Part shown: positions 22,708 through 30,066 of the stretch, piece after piece
How the letters are laid out: the number at the start of each line of letters is the position of its first letter
How positions within the stretch are numbered: the stretch's first letter is position 1
Assembly: GCA_022792335.1 (NCBI GenBank)
Contig: JAAWAV010000009.1
Coordinates: 1 to 35,735 of the forward strand
Source: Lachnospiraceae bacterium
GTDB taxonomy: Bacteria > Bacillota > Clostridia > Lachnospirales > Lachnospiraceae
DNA length: 35,735 nt
Direction: 5' to 3'
Made by a program: the position numbers and the translations under genes
Notes under the pieces: model-generated
Databases searched by the model: none
What the model saw: the letters and a program-made list of their open reading frames with translations, nothing else
What the model was told of the DNA's origin: nothing

Positions 22708-23817
22708 ATGTTAAGAGTGGGGATGTTGACGAGCGGCGGGGACTGTCAGAGTCTGAATGCAACCATGCGCGGCGTGGCAAAGGCGCTTTATCAGATGTAC
22801 GACGATGTGGAGATCATCGGCTTCGAGGATGGTTACAAAGGTCTGATCTACATGAATTACCGGATTATGCAGCCGTGGGATTTCTCCGGAATCCTGACGG
22901 AAGGCGGTACGATCCTGGGTACTTCCAGACAGCCCTTTAAATTGATGCGAGTCCACGATGAGAACGATCTGGACAAGGTGGAGGCCATGAAGCACACCTA
23001 CAGGCAGCTTCGTCTGGAGTGCCTGGTGGTGCTTGGGGGCAATGGAAGCCAGAAAACAGCGAATCTGCTCAGGGAAGAGGGGCTGAATGTCATCGGACTT
23101 CCAAAGACCATCGACAACGACCTTTGGGGTACGGATATGACCTTTGGCTTCCAGAGCGCGGTTGATATCGCTACCAATGCCATCGACTGTATCCATACGA
23201 CGGCAGCGTCTCACAGCCGCGTATTTATGATTGAGATTATGGGCCACGGAGCTGGTTGGCTGACCTTGAACGCTGGTATGGCCGGCGGTGCCGATATCAT
23301 TCTGATTCCTGAGATTCCCTATGATATCAATTCGATCATAGGCGCTCTTAAGAAGAGGGAGAAGGAGGGCAAGGAGTTCTCCATCATTGCAGTGGCAGAG
23401 GGCGCGGTTTCCAAGGAAGATGCGAAACTTTCCAAAAAGGAGCTTAAGAAAAAGAAAGAAAAGGCGAAAAAAGACGGAAAGCCGGTGTATCCTTCCGTCG
23501 CCTATGAGATTGGCGCGCAGATTGAGGCGGCCTGCGGCATTGAAGTCCGGGTGACGGTCCCTGGCCATATGCAGCGGGGAGGGGTTCCCTGCGCTTATGA
23601 CAGAGTACTTTCTTCCCGCCTGGGCGCGGCAGCGGCCAGGATGATCAGCAAGAAGCAGTATGGTTACATGGTAGCAGTCAAGAGCCGCGAGATCTCCAAG
23701 ACCCCTCTGGAAGAGGTGGCCGGAAAATTAAAGACGGTATCTCCTGACGCGACCATTATCGAGGAAGCAAGGCTTCTTGGAATCAGCTTCGGCGACGAGT
23801 CTTTCAAGGAGAAATAA
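22708..23817 (+). CDS. 6-phosphofructokinase, PfkA family with atypical active-site residues
   Basis: The 369-residue protein phosphorylates fructose 6-phosphate in glycolysis. The family frame is clear: GGDCQSLNA (10-18), GGNGS (110-114), PKTIDND (132-138) and IEIMGHGAGW (175-184). In E. coli PfkA the corresponding motifs are GGDGS and PGTIDND. Here Gly113 fits ATP use, while Lys133 is the residue found in PPi enzymes and in some actinobacterial ATP enzymes, and Asn111 stands where the metal-binding Asp normally is. A Lys-rich insertion (about residues 238-256) is also present. The donor is therefore uncertain. The start at 22708 has AGGGAGG (22690-22696) upstream at an 11-nt spacing; the ATG at 22681 has no clear site. 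Confidence 0.88.
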   Translation: MLRVGMLTSGGDCQSLNATMRGVAKALYQMYDDVEIIGFEDGYKGLIYMNYRIMQPWDFSGILTEGGTILGTSRQPFKLMRVHDENDLDKVEAMKHTYRQLRLECLVVLGGNGSQKTANLLREEGLNVIGLPKTIDNDLWGTDMTFGFQSAVDIATNAIDCIHTTAASHSRVFMIEIMGHGAGWLTLNAGMAGGADIILIPEIPYDINSIIGALKKREKEGKEFSIIAVAEGAVSKEDAKLSKKELKKKKEKAKKDGKPVYPSVAYEIGAQIEAACGIEVRVTVPGHMQRGGVPCAYDRVLSSRLGAAAARMISKKQYGYMVAVKSREISKTPLEEVAGKLKTVSPDATIIEEARLLGISFGDESFKEK

Positions 23818-23874
23818 CAGCCAAAGGGGATAGTTTATCCATCCAGGCGGCGGATTCTTCAAAAAAACGAGACG

Positions 23875-23921
23875 GGCGGGTCGTAGGACCCGCCTCCTTA
23901 TGTGTACAAAAGCACATAAGG
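23875..23921 (+). other. Two adjacent perfect hairpins before dnaX
   Basis: GGCGGGTC/GACCCGCC (23875-23882 and 23887-23894, 4-nt loop) is followed at once by CCTTATGTG/CACATAAGG (23896-23904 and 23913-23921, 8-nt loop). No T-run follows on the plus strand, so it is not a standard terminator for pfk. A run of seven A precedes the first stem, which would be a T-run for minus-strand transcription. It may be a leader structure for dnaX. Confidence 0.5.
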
Positions 23922-23966
23922 AAATGCACAGGGCAATGAGGGAACTTTGCAGGAAGGAATGACGGC

Positions 23967-25628
23967 ATGGCGGCATATACGGCATTATACAGAAAATGGC
24001 GGCCCGGAGTTTTTGAGGATGTGAAGGGTCAGGATCACATTGTAACCACTTTAAAGAACCAAATCAGAACGGGGCGTATCGGACACGCGTATCTCTTTTG
24101 CGGGACACGCGGGACGGGGAAAACCACGATCGCGAAGATTTTTGCGAGGGCGGTCAACTGTGAGCAGCCGGTGGACGGAAATCCATGCGGGGAGTGTGCG
24201 GCCTGCCGGACCATTGCCGCCGGAAATTCCGTCAACGTAGTGGAGATTGATGCCGCTTCCAATAACGGAGTAGACAATATCCGGGAAATCCGCGAGGAAG
24301 TTCAGTATTCCCCTGCAGAGGGAAAGTACAGAGTCTACATCATCGACGAGGTTCATATGCTGTCTACAGGAGCCTTCAATGCACTTTTGAAAACATTGGA
24401 GGAACCGCCTTCCTATGTAATTTTCATTCTTGCCACTACAGAGGTGCATAAGATTCCCGTGACAGTCTTATCCCGATGCCAGAGGTACGATTTCCGGCGC
24501 ATTGCCGGAGATACCATTACGGACAGACTGGCCGAGATGGCGGCGGCTGAGGAGATTGACGCCGAGGAGAAAGCGCTTCGCTATATTGCCAAAAAGGGCG
24601 ACGGCTCCATGCGGGATGCCATCAGTCTGTTTGATCAGTGCGTGGCTTTCCACTATGGGGAATCGCTGACCTATGAGAAGGTATTGGGAGTACTGGGGGC
24701 AGTGGACAATGAGGTGTTCAGAAATCTCCTTCACATGGTGGTAAAGGGGGATACGGCAGGAAGTCTGCGGGTGATTGAGGAAATCGTCCTGCAGGGGAGA
24801 GAGCTTACCCAGTTTGTTCTGGATTTTACCTGGTACATGCGGAACCTTTTGCTTTTGAAAGCCTCTGGCGATGAGGAAAGTCTGGATATGACAGCGGAGG
24901 ACATCGAGCGGTTAAAAGAGGAGTCAGGGCTTTTGGACGAGGGCGTTCTGATGCGTTATATCCGCGTGTGTTCAGAGCTTGCAAACCAGATGCGTTATGC
25001 GGTCGGGAAGCGGGTACTTCTGGAACTGGCGGTGATTCGTCTGACTAGACCTCAGATGGAAGAAAATATGGATTCCGTTTTGCAGCGGTTAAAAGAACTG
25101 GAAAAGCGTCTGGATCAAGGGGATTTTTCGTTACCTGAGGGGGCTGGGGCAGCCTCTTTTCAAACTGCAGGCGGGGAAAACGGGGAAGGAAACGAAGCTT
25201 TAGGAAACGGGGCAGAGTCAGGAAGCCTGGGAGGCGGCAGGGGAAATCCGGCAGATAAAGGCAGAGAAGAGCAGGTTGTGGTTCTTCCCAGAGGGCAGTA
25301 TGAGGATCTGCAGCTCATCCGGGAACAGTGGAACAGGATTGTCCGGGCTCTGGGGGGCTCTAGTCGTTCGGCGCTTTTGGAGGCAGAGCCAGAGCCTTTC
25401 GGGGAAGGCAGTATCATGCTGGGATTTCGGGATGAGACCTATTATTTAATCGGGAGCAGGGAATCGGTGTTTTCAGAGCTTTCCGATTATGTGCGGGCCA
25501 ATTATCAGAGAGAGATTACTTTTAAAGCACGCCTCCTTACCTCGGGCGAGGTTAAGGACACCCGCTATATCAGCGACGAGGAGCTGAAGGAAAAAATTCA
25601 TATGGACATTGTAACCGAAAATGGTTAG
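23967..25628 (+). CDS. dnaX: DNA polymerase III subunit gamma/tau
   Basis: The 553-residue clamp-loader ATPase has the standard N-terminal half: Walker A GTRGTGKTT (46-54), the zinc-binding Cys set at 65, 74, 77 and 80, Walker B IIDEVHML (125-132) and the SRC arginine-finger motif (169-171). After about residue 370 a variable Gly/Glu-rich linker leads to the tau-like C-terminal region, so the full-length product is a tau form. No slippery A-run for a programmed frameshift to a gamma form was evident to me. It is followed by ybaB and recR in the usual Firmicute order. The start at 23967 has AGGAAGG about 10 nt upstream. Confidence 0.97.
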   Translation: MAAYTALYRKWRPGVFEDVKGQDHIVTTLKNQIRTGRIGHAYLFCGTRGTGKTTIAKIFARAVNCEQPVDGNPCGECAACRTIAAGNSVNVVEIDAASNNGVDNIREIREEVQYSPAEGKYRVYIIDEVHMLSTGAFNALLKTLEEPPSYVIFILATTEVHKIPVTVLSRCQRYDFRRIAGDTITDRLAEMAAAEEIDAEEKALRYIAKKGDGSMRDAISLFDQCVAFHYGESLTYEKVLGVLGAVDNEVFRNLLHMVVKGDTAGSLRVIEEIVLQGRELTQFVLDFTWYMRNLLLLKASGDEESLDMTAEDIERLKEESGLLDEGVLMRYIRVCSELANQMRYAVGKRVLLELAVIRLTRPQMEENMDSVLQRLKELEKRLDQGDFSLPEGAGAASFQTAGGENGEGNEALGNGAESGSLGGGRGNPADKGREEQVVVLPRGQYEDLQLIREQWNRIVRALGGSSRSALLEAEPEPFGEGSIMLGFRDETYYLIGSRESVFSELSDYVRANYQREITFKARLLTSGEVKDTRYISDEELKEKIHMDIVTENG

Positions 25629-25679
25629 AATAGTAGAAGATTTGCAACAGCAGTTGAGAGATGAAGGAGGATGTTATCC

Positions 25680-26033
25680 ATGGCAAAACGCGGCGGATTT
25701 CCGGGGGGAATGCCCGGCAATATGAACAATCTGATGAAGCAGGCCCAGAGAATGCAAAGGCAGATGGAAGAGGCACAGAAAGAGTTTGAGACAAAAGAGT
25801 TTACAGCCAAAGCAGGAGGCGGGGCAGTCGAGGTAACAGTCTCCGGGAAGAAAGAAGTGACCTCTGTGAAACTGGCGGAGGAGGTCGTGGATCCGGATGA
25901 TATTGAAATGCTCCAGGATCTGATCATGGCTGCGGTGAATGAAGCGTTCAGACAGATGGAGGAGGCTTCGGCGGAAAATATGTCCGGTCTTACAAGTGGA
26001 TTGGGCGGTTTGGGCGGAGGATTTCCCTTCTGA
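25680..26033 (+). CDS. YbaB/EbfC nucleoid-associated protein
   Basis: The 117-residue protein binds DNA as a dimer. It shows the family pattern: a Gly-Pro-Met-rich start, a basic amphipathic helix ([19 protein letters not shown] region), [16 protein letters not shown] and [12 protein letters not shown], and a Gly-rich end. Of two in-frame ATGs, 25680 is preferred because AGGAGG (25665-25670) lies 9 nt upstream, while the ATG at 25671 abuts it. The stop TGA overlaps the recR start (TGATG), so the two are translationally coupled. Confidence 0.95.
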   Translation: MAKRGGFPGGMPGNMNNLMKQAQRMQRQMEEAQKEFETKEFTAKAGGGAVEVTVSGKKEVTSVKLAEEVVDPDDIEMLQDLIMAAVNEAFRQMEEASAENMSGLTSGLGGLGGGFPF

Positions 26034-26629
26034 TGGATTATTACAGCAGTAAGATTACGGCGCTAATCGAAGAGTTTTCCAGGCTTCCGGGCATCGGGGC
26101 CAAATCTGCGCAACGACTTGCATTTCATGTAATTAATATGCCGGAAGAACGGGTGAGCGGGCTGGCTACGGCCCTTATGGAGGCCAAAAAAGGGGTCCGT
26201 TACTGCAAAGAATGTTTTACCCTGACCGATGAGGAGCTCTGCCCCATCTGCGCCAGCGAAAAAAGGGATCACAGTACCATTATGGTGGTAGAAAATACCA
26301 GAGATCTGGCGGCCTATGAAAAGACAGGACGTTATGAAGGGGTATATCATGTACTCCACGGGGCCATTTCCCCGGCCCTGGGAATCGGTCCCGGAGATAT
26401 CCGCCTGAAAGAACTGATGATGAGGCTTCAGGGTGAGATAAAAGAAGTGATTATCGCCACAAACTCCAGTCTGGAAGGGGAAACTACGGCGATGTATCTG
26501 AGCAAACTGATCAAACCAACGGGGATCCTAGTGACCAGGATTGCCAGCGGCGTGCCTGTGGGCGGGGATCTGGAATACATTGACGAAGTAACGCTGCTTC
26601 GTGCACTGGAGGGGCGGACGGAATTATAG
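26033..26629 (+). CDS. recR: Recombination protein RecR
   Basis: The 198-residue protein works with RecO/RecF in loading RecA at gaps. It has the N-terminal helix-hairpin-helix (about 14-32, [15 protein letters not shown]), a C4 zinc finger (Cys58, 61, 70, 73) and the TOPRIM domain beginning [14 protein letters not shown] (83-96). Length is the family norm. Its ATG overlaps the ybaB stop by one base. No clear terminator follows before the convergent azlD. Confidence 0.97.
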   Translation: MDYYSSKITALIEEFSRLPGIGAKSAQRLAFHVINMPEERVSGLATALMEAKKGVRYCKECFTLTDEELCPICASEKRDHSTIMVVENTRDLAAYEKTGRYEGVYHVLHGAISPALGIGPGDIRLKELMMRLQGEIKEVIIATNSSLEGETTAMYLSKLIKPTGILVTRIASGVPVGGDLEYIDEVTLLRALEGRTEL

Positions 26630-26698
26630 GAACCCGTCGCCCTTGGCGCGACAAAGCCTGTGCGGAGGAGACTGGAATCTCATAAAGTCAGAAAAGTT

Positions 26699-27019
26699 TT
26701 AGGAAAACACAGCCTGTACGAGAAGCATATAGAGAACGGTCCCGCCGCCGATACTGAGGAGCAGGTTGTGTTTCCATTTATGAGCCAGGATTACAAAGAG
26801 ACTGGCCAGAAGTTCTGGAAGGCCGCAGGGCCAGGAGAGGAAATCCACGTCCTTGAAACAGTAAATGATCAGCATGCCCATAATGGCATAGGGAAGCACA
26901 CGTCCGAGATAGAGGATAAAGTCGGGCGTTTTTTTGTTGGCCGGAAACAAAAGAAAAGGAAGCAGCCTCGTAAAAAAAGTGGCGGCGGCAATGGTGAGGA
27001 TTGTGAATACGACGGGCAT
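26699..27019 (-). CDS. azlD: Branched-chain amino acid exporter subunit AzlD
   Basis: The 106-residue protein has four hydrophobic segments and the AzlD features: an N-terminal AAATFFTRLLPFLLF stretch, GRVLPYAIMGMLIIYCF, and a C-terminal GGGTVLYMLL. It partners AzlC in exporting branched-chain or related amino acids. The start at 27019 is preceded by GGAG and overlaps the azlC stop by one base (TAATG), so the pair is coupled. A longer upstream frame is rejected because it lies inside azlC. Confidence 0.92.
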   Translation of the reverse strand: MPVVFTILTIAAATFFTRLLPFLLFPANKKTPDFILYLGRVLPYAIMGMLIIYCFKDVDFLSWPCGLPELLASLFVILAHKWKHNLLLSIGGGTVLYMLLVQAVFS

Positions 27020-27699
27020 TACAGACGCTCCTTTCTTCTGAGTAAGGTCAGAGATAAAAACAGGCAAGCCATGGCCACGGGGATAAACCAGTCTACAGAA
27101 AAAAGCAGACGGCAGATAACCGTGACAAAAAGGCCGAGAAGAGCCGGCAGATGGTTGCTGCTGCTTTCCCACTGTTCCACAAAAATCACCAAAAACAGAG
27201 CAGTCATGGCAAAATCGATCCCTGTGGAATCAAAGGGGATCAAATGACCGGCGAGACAACCAATCACACCGCCTAGAATCCAGTAGCTGTGATCCAGAAG
27301 GGCAATGAAAAAGAAGAACCATTTCTGGTCCACATCTTCCGGCGCCTTGACAGAACAGAGCAGGGAATAGGTTTCGTCTGTCAGAGAAAAAATCATGTAG
27401 GGTTTCAAAGGGCCGCTCTCTTTAAACTTTTCTAACAGAGAGAGGCCGTAAAATAAATGGCGGGCGTTGACTGTCAGAGTAATAAAGGCGGTGGAGAGGA
27501 GGCTGAAGGGGGCGGTCAAAAGGGGAATGGCCACAAACTGCATAGCCCCGGCGTAAATGGTCACGCTCATAAAGATAGCCCAGCCCACATGGAATCCTTC
27601 GCTGGCCAGGAGAACGCCAAAGGCAATCCCCAAAAACAAATATCCCATAAAGACAGGCAGCGTCAGAGGGAAGGCCGCCCGGAAGGCTTTTTTGCGCAT
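27019..27699 (-). CDS. azlC: Branched-chain amino acid exporter subunit AzlC
   Basis: The 226-residue integral membrane protein begins MRKKAFRAAFPLTLPVFMGYLFLGIAFGVLL, the typical AzlC opening, and contains YAGAMQFVAIPLL and LTVNARHLFYGLSLL, both AzlC hallmarks. It should form the main channel with AzlD. The start at 27699 is chosen because homology begins there; GGAG lies 11 nt upstream. An ATG at 27783 would add 28 residues (MAIIERNYFARR...) and has an AGGA site, so it cannot be excluded. The gene pair is divergent from a small membrane-protein gene. Confidence 0.9.
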   Translation of the reverse strand: MRKKAFRAAFPLTLPVFMGYLFLGIAFGVLLASEGFHVGWAIFMSVTIYAGAMQFVAIPLLTAPFSLLSTAFITLTVNARHLFYGLSLLEKFKESGPLKPYMIFSLTDETYSLLCSVKAPEDVDQKWFFFFIALLDHSYWILGGVIGCLAGHLIPFDSTGIDFAMTALFLVIFVEQWESSSNHLPALLGLFVTVICRLLFSVDWFIPVAMACLFLSLTLLRRKERL

Positions 27700-27907
27700 A
27701 AACAGGAAAACTCCTTTCTCTTTGGTAGCCGGAGCAGGAATTTTTTCCCGCCTGGCAAAATAGTTCCTTTCTATTATAGCCATTGTTGCTTTCCTATGCA
27801 ACCATTTGAAAGAAACAGAAAAAACGTCGGATACTGTAAAAATAGTCGAAGCAATCCGGAATTTCCATATCCTTGAAAAAGTACAGAAACTCACAGTGGA
27901 CAGGCTC

Positions 27908-27936
27908 TTGAATAATGGGGCAGATTATGATATGAT
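27908..27936 (+). promoter_or_regulatory. Promoter of the small membrane protein
   Basis: TTGAAT (27908-27913), 17 nt, TATGAT (27931-27936). It lies inside a longer open frame from 27806, which argues that translation starts at the later ATG at 28001. Confidence 0.6.
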
Positions 27937-28000
27937 AGCGAAGGATTGGTTGGAGAAGCTTGTCTCTGACCGGAATTTGCAGGGAAAGGGAATTGTCGTT

Positions 28001-28333
28001 ATGAGTCAGAAAAAGGTAGATCAGTATAAAGAGCAGAAGGCAAAACGAAAAGAGCTGGTGGAGAAAGAGCGGAAACAGAAGAAACGCATGAAAGCATTGC
28101 TGATCGCAGTTGTGATTGTGGTGATAGCCGGAATCGGAACGGGGATTGGTTTCACCATTCGCAACCAGTATATTAAAATTCAGAATGCAAAACCGGATTA
28201 TTCCAGCAGTTCGCTGGTGGTTCAGGACATGGCGGGTATTTTGCAGGAAGAAACGACCCAGGCGGCCGGAGAAGAGACTGAAACGAAAGAGGGAGAGACA
28301 GAAGCGGCCGGAGAGACAGAAACAGCAAGTTAA
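28001..28333 (+). CDS. Small single-pass membrane protein, unknown function
   Basis: I do not recognise this 110-residue protein. It has a strongly basic, helical cytosolic N-terminus (residues 1-30, many Lys/Glu/Gln, possible coiled coil), one membrane segment (about 31-53, ALLIAVVIVVIAGIGTGIGF) and an outer part that ends in a low-complexity Glu/Thr/Ala-rich tail (84-110). The layout recalls small divisome or protein-export helpers such as SecE/FtsL-like proteins but no motif supports that. The start at 28001 is downstream of a good promoter and has AAAGGG about 10 nt upstream. A terminator follows. Confidence 0.65.
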   Translation: MSQKKVDQYKEQKAKRKELVEKERKQKKRMKALLIAVVIVVIAGIGTGIGFTIRNQYIKIQNAKPDYSSSSLVVQDMAGILQEETTQAAGEETETKEGETEAAGETETAS

Positions 28334-28347
28334 TGGTGAATGGAAAG

Positions 28348-28377
28348 CGGAGGAACCCACAGGGCTTCCTCCGTTTG
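28348..28377 (+). terminator. Terminator after the small membrane protein
   Basis: CGGAGGAA (28348-28355) pairs with TTCCTCCG (28366-28373), followed by TTTGT. The T-run is short, so efficiency may be modest. Confidence 0.6.
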
Positions 28378-28505
28378 TATGTGGTACAAAATTTTTTCAC
28401 GGTTATAACACAGTTTCGTCACAAATTACTGGTATTCTAAGGGCATCAGATGAAAAGAAAAGAGAACTTTGGGAACATACCAGATAAAAGAAAGGACAGG
28501 GTAAT

Positions 28506-29909
28506 ATGAGCGATTATTATGGAAATGACAGTTTTCAGAAAGATTATGGCCAGGAAACAGATTCCACTTCTCCTATCTACACGTATATTCCGACGGATCC
28601 GATTGAGCCGGATATGATTAGAAAACCGGAAAAAAAGAAGAAAAAGAGCGGCGGCTTTTTAAAAAAGCTGGGAGTATTTTTCCTTTGCGGCGTGCTCTTT
28701 GGCGGGGCAGGAGCAGGCGCTTTTATCGGAGTCATGAAGGTCAGCGGTTATGAGAAGAAGCTTCAGGATGTCGTAGATGTGGCGAACCGGTCAGAAGAGA
28801 CAAAAACGGCCAAGATCGAGACGGCAGAGACTACGCCTACCAGCACGGGAGGGGCTGTTTCTTCCGGAAATGCAGTGGCTGATGTGGCAGAAAATGCAAT
28901 GCCTTCCATCGTGGCCATTACCAATACCAGAATGTATGAAACCAACGGCTGGGATTATTTCTTTTATGGAAATGGAAACCGGGAGATGAACGGCAGTGGT
29001 TCCGGCATTATCATCGGGCAGAACGAGACGGAGCTTCTGGTGCTGACCAATTATCATGTGATTGACGGAGCCGATTCTCTGACTGTCACCTTTACAGACG
29101 GCAGCACGGCGCAGGCTCAGATAAAGGGAACCGCGGAAAACAACGACCTGGCGGTGATCGCCGTTCCTCTGGAATCACTCAGCACAGAGACCCGGGACGC
29201 TATCAAAATTGCAACTATGGGGGATTCCAACAATCTGCGGGTAGGAGATGAAGTGATTGCCATCGGCAATGCGCTGGGCTATGGCCAGTCTTTGACCTAC
29301 GGACATGTCAGCGCCCTCAGCCGGGAGGTGACGATTGACAACAGAACTCTCACTCTGCTTCAGACAGACGCAGCGATTAACCCAGGGAATAGCGGCGGCG
29401 CGCTGTTAAATATGAAAGGAGAAGTCATCGGAATCAATTCGGCCAAATATTCCAGCGAGGATGTGGAAGGGATGGGCTTTGCGATTCCTGTATCAGAGGC
29501 GCAGGAGATTATCGACGGTCTGATGACAAAGCAGACCAGATCCGCCGTGGCGGAAGAAGACGCATCTTGGCTCGGGATTAATGGAGTCGATATGAACGGA
29601 GCCGATGCAAGACAGCTCAATATGCCGGAAGGCGTATATGTCTACAGCATCGTGGAAGGCGGACCGGCAGAAGCTTCGGAACTTATGGAGCGAGATATTA
29701 TCACGGCTGTGGAAGGAAGCAGAGTTTCTTCTATGGATGAACTGAAAACTATGCTTTCCTATTATGCAGGAGGAACGGAAGTGGAGCTGACCATTGAGCG
29801 GCTGGAGAACAACGAATATGTAGAAAAAAGCATCAAGGTTACGCTGGGATATCGAAGAGATTATCAAGGAGAACAGGAGGGACAGGAAGAACAGAATCCG
29901 AACAGATAA
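28506..29909 (+). CDS. HtrA/DegP-like membrane-anchored serine protease
   Basis: The 467-residue protein is a trypsin-like quality-control protease on the outer face of the membrane. A Lys-rich cytosolic stretch (42-54) precedes one membrane anchor (about 54-78), then a low-complexity linker. The catalytic triad is His184 (LTNYHVIDGAD), Asp214 (ENNDLAVIAV) and Ser296 (NPGNSGGALLN). A C-terminal PDZ domain (about 350-450) contains GVYVYSIVEGGPAEASELMERDIITAV. This is the usual Firmicute HtrA/YvtA layout. An extended -10 (TGGTATTCT near 28430-28438) may be its promoter, without a clear -35. No CssRS-type two-component genes are nearby. Confidence 0.95.
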   Translation: MSDYYGNDSFQKDYGQETDSTSPIYTYIPTDPIEPDMIRKPEKKKKKSGGFLKKLGVFFLCGVLFGGAGAGAFIGVMKVSGYEKKLQDVVDVANRSEETKTAKIETAETTPTSTGGAVSSGNAVADVAENAMPSIVAITNTRMYETNGWDYFFYGNGNREMNGSGSGIIIGQNETELLVLTNYHVIDGADSLTVTFTDGSTAQAQIKGTAENNDLAVIAVPLESLSTETRDAIKIATMGDSNNLRVGDEVIAIGNALGYGQSLTYGHVSALSREVTIDNRTLTLLQTDAAINPGNSGGALLNMKGEVIGINSAKYSSEDVEGMGFAIPVSEAQEIIDGLMTKQTRSAVAEEDASWLGINGVDMNGADARQLNMPEGVYVYSIVEGGPAEASELMERDIITAVEGSRVSSMDELKTMLSYYAGGTEVELTIERLENNEYVEKSIKVTLGYRRDYQGEQEGQEEQNPNR

Positions 29910-29933
29910 ACTGTAAAGAAGCAGGAAGGCAAA

Positions 29934-29974
29934 GCCTGCGGCATCCAGACAGGGGTGTCGCAGGCGCTTTATTT
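29934..29974 (+). terminator. Terminator after the HtrA gene
   Basis: GCCTGCGGCA (29934-29943) pairs with TGTCGCAGGC (29956-29965) through one G-T pair, followed by GCTTTATTT. Confidence 0.7.
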
Positions 29975-30006
29975 GTACGTTTATATTTGATTCATAAAAA
30001 GTTTAC

Positions 30007-30035
30007 TTGTCCTGTATGTATATCTCATATATAAT
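30007..30035 (+). promoter_or_regulatory. Promoter of the ClpX-like gene
   Basis: TTGTCC (30007-30012), 17 nt, perfect TATAAT (30030-30035). This fixes the translation start downstream at 30067 rather than at any upstream in-frame codon. Confidence 0.65.
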
Positions 30036-30066
30036 AAAGCAAGAGCGCAGAAAAGAGGAGAATTTC

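Noticed and set aside
22711..23568. Minus-strand open frame of 285 codons inside the phosphofructokinase gene
   Set aside because: No recognisable motif, and the opposite strand encodes a well-defined family.
23820..23966. SRP (4.5S/scRNA-like) RNA gene upstream of dnaX
   Set aside because: The conserved GGAAGCAGC-type loop of SRP RNA is not present; only two simple hairpins are.
27806..28000. 65-residue N-terminal extension of the small membrane protein
   Set aside because: A good promoter (27908-27936) lies inside it and the downstream ATG at 28001 has a ribosome site.
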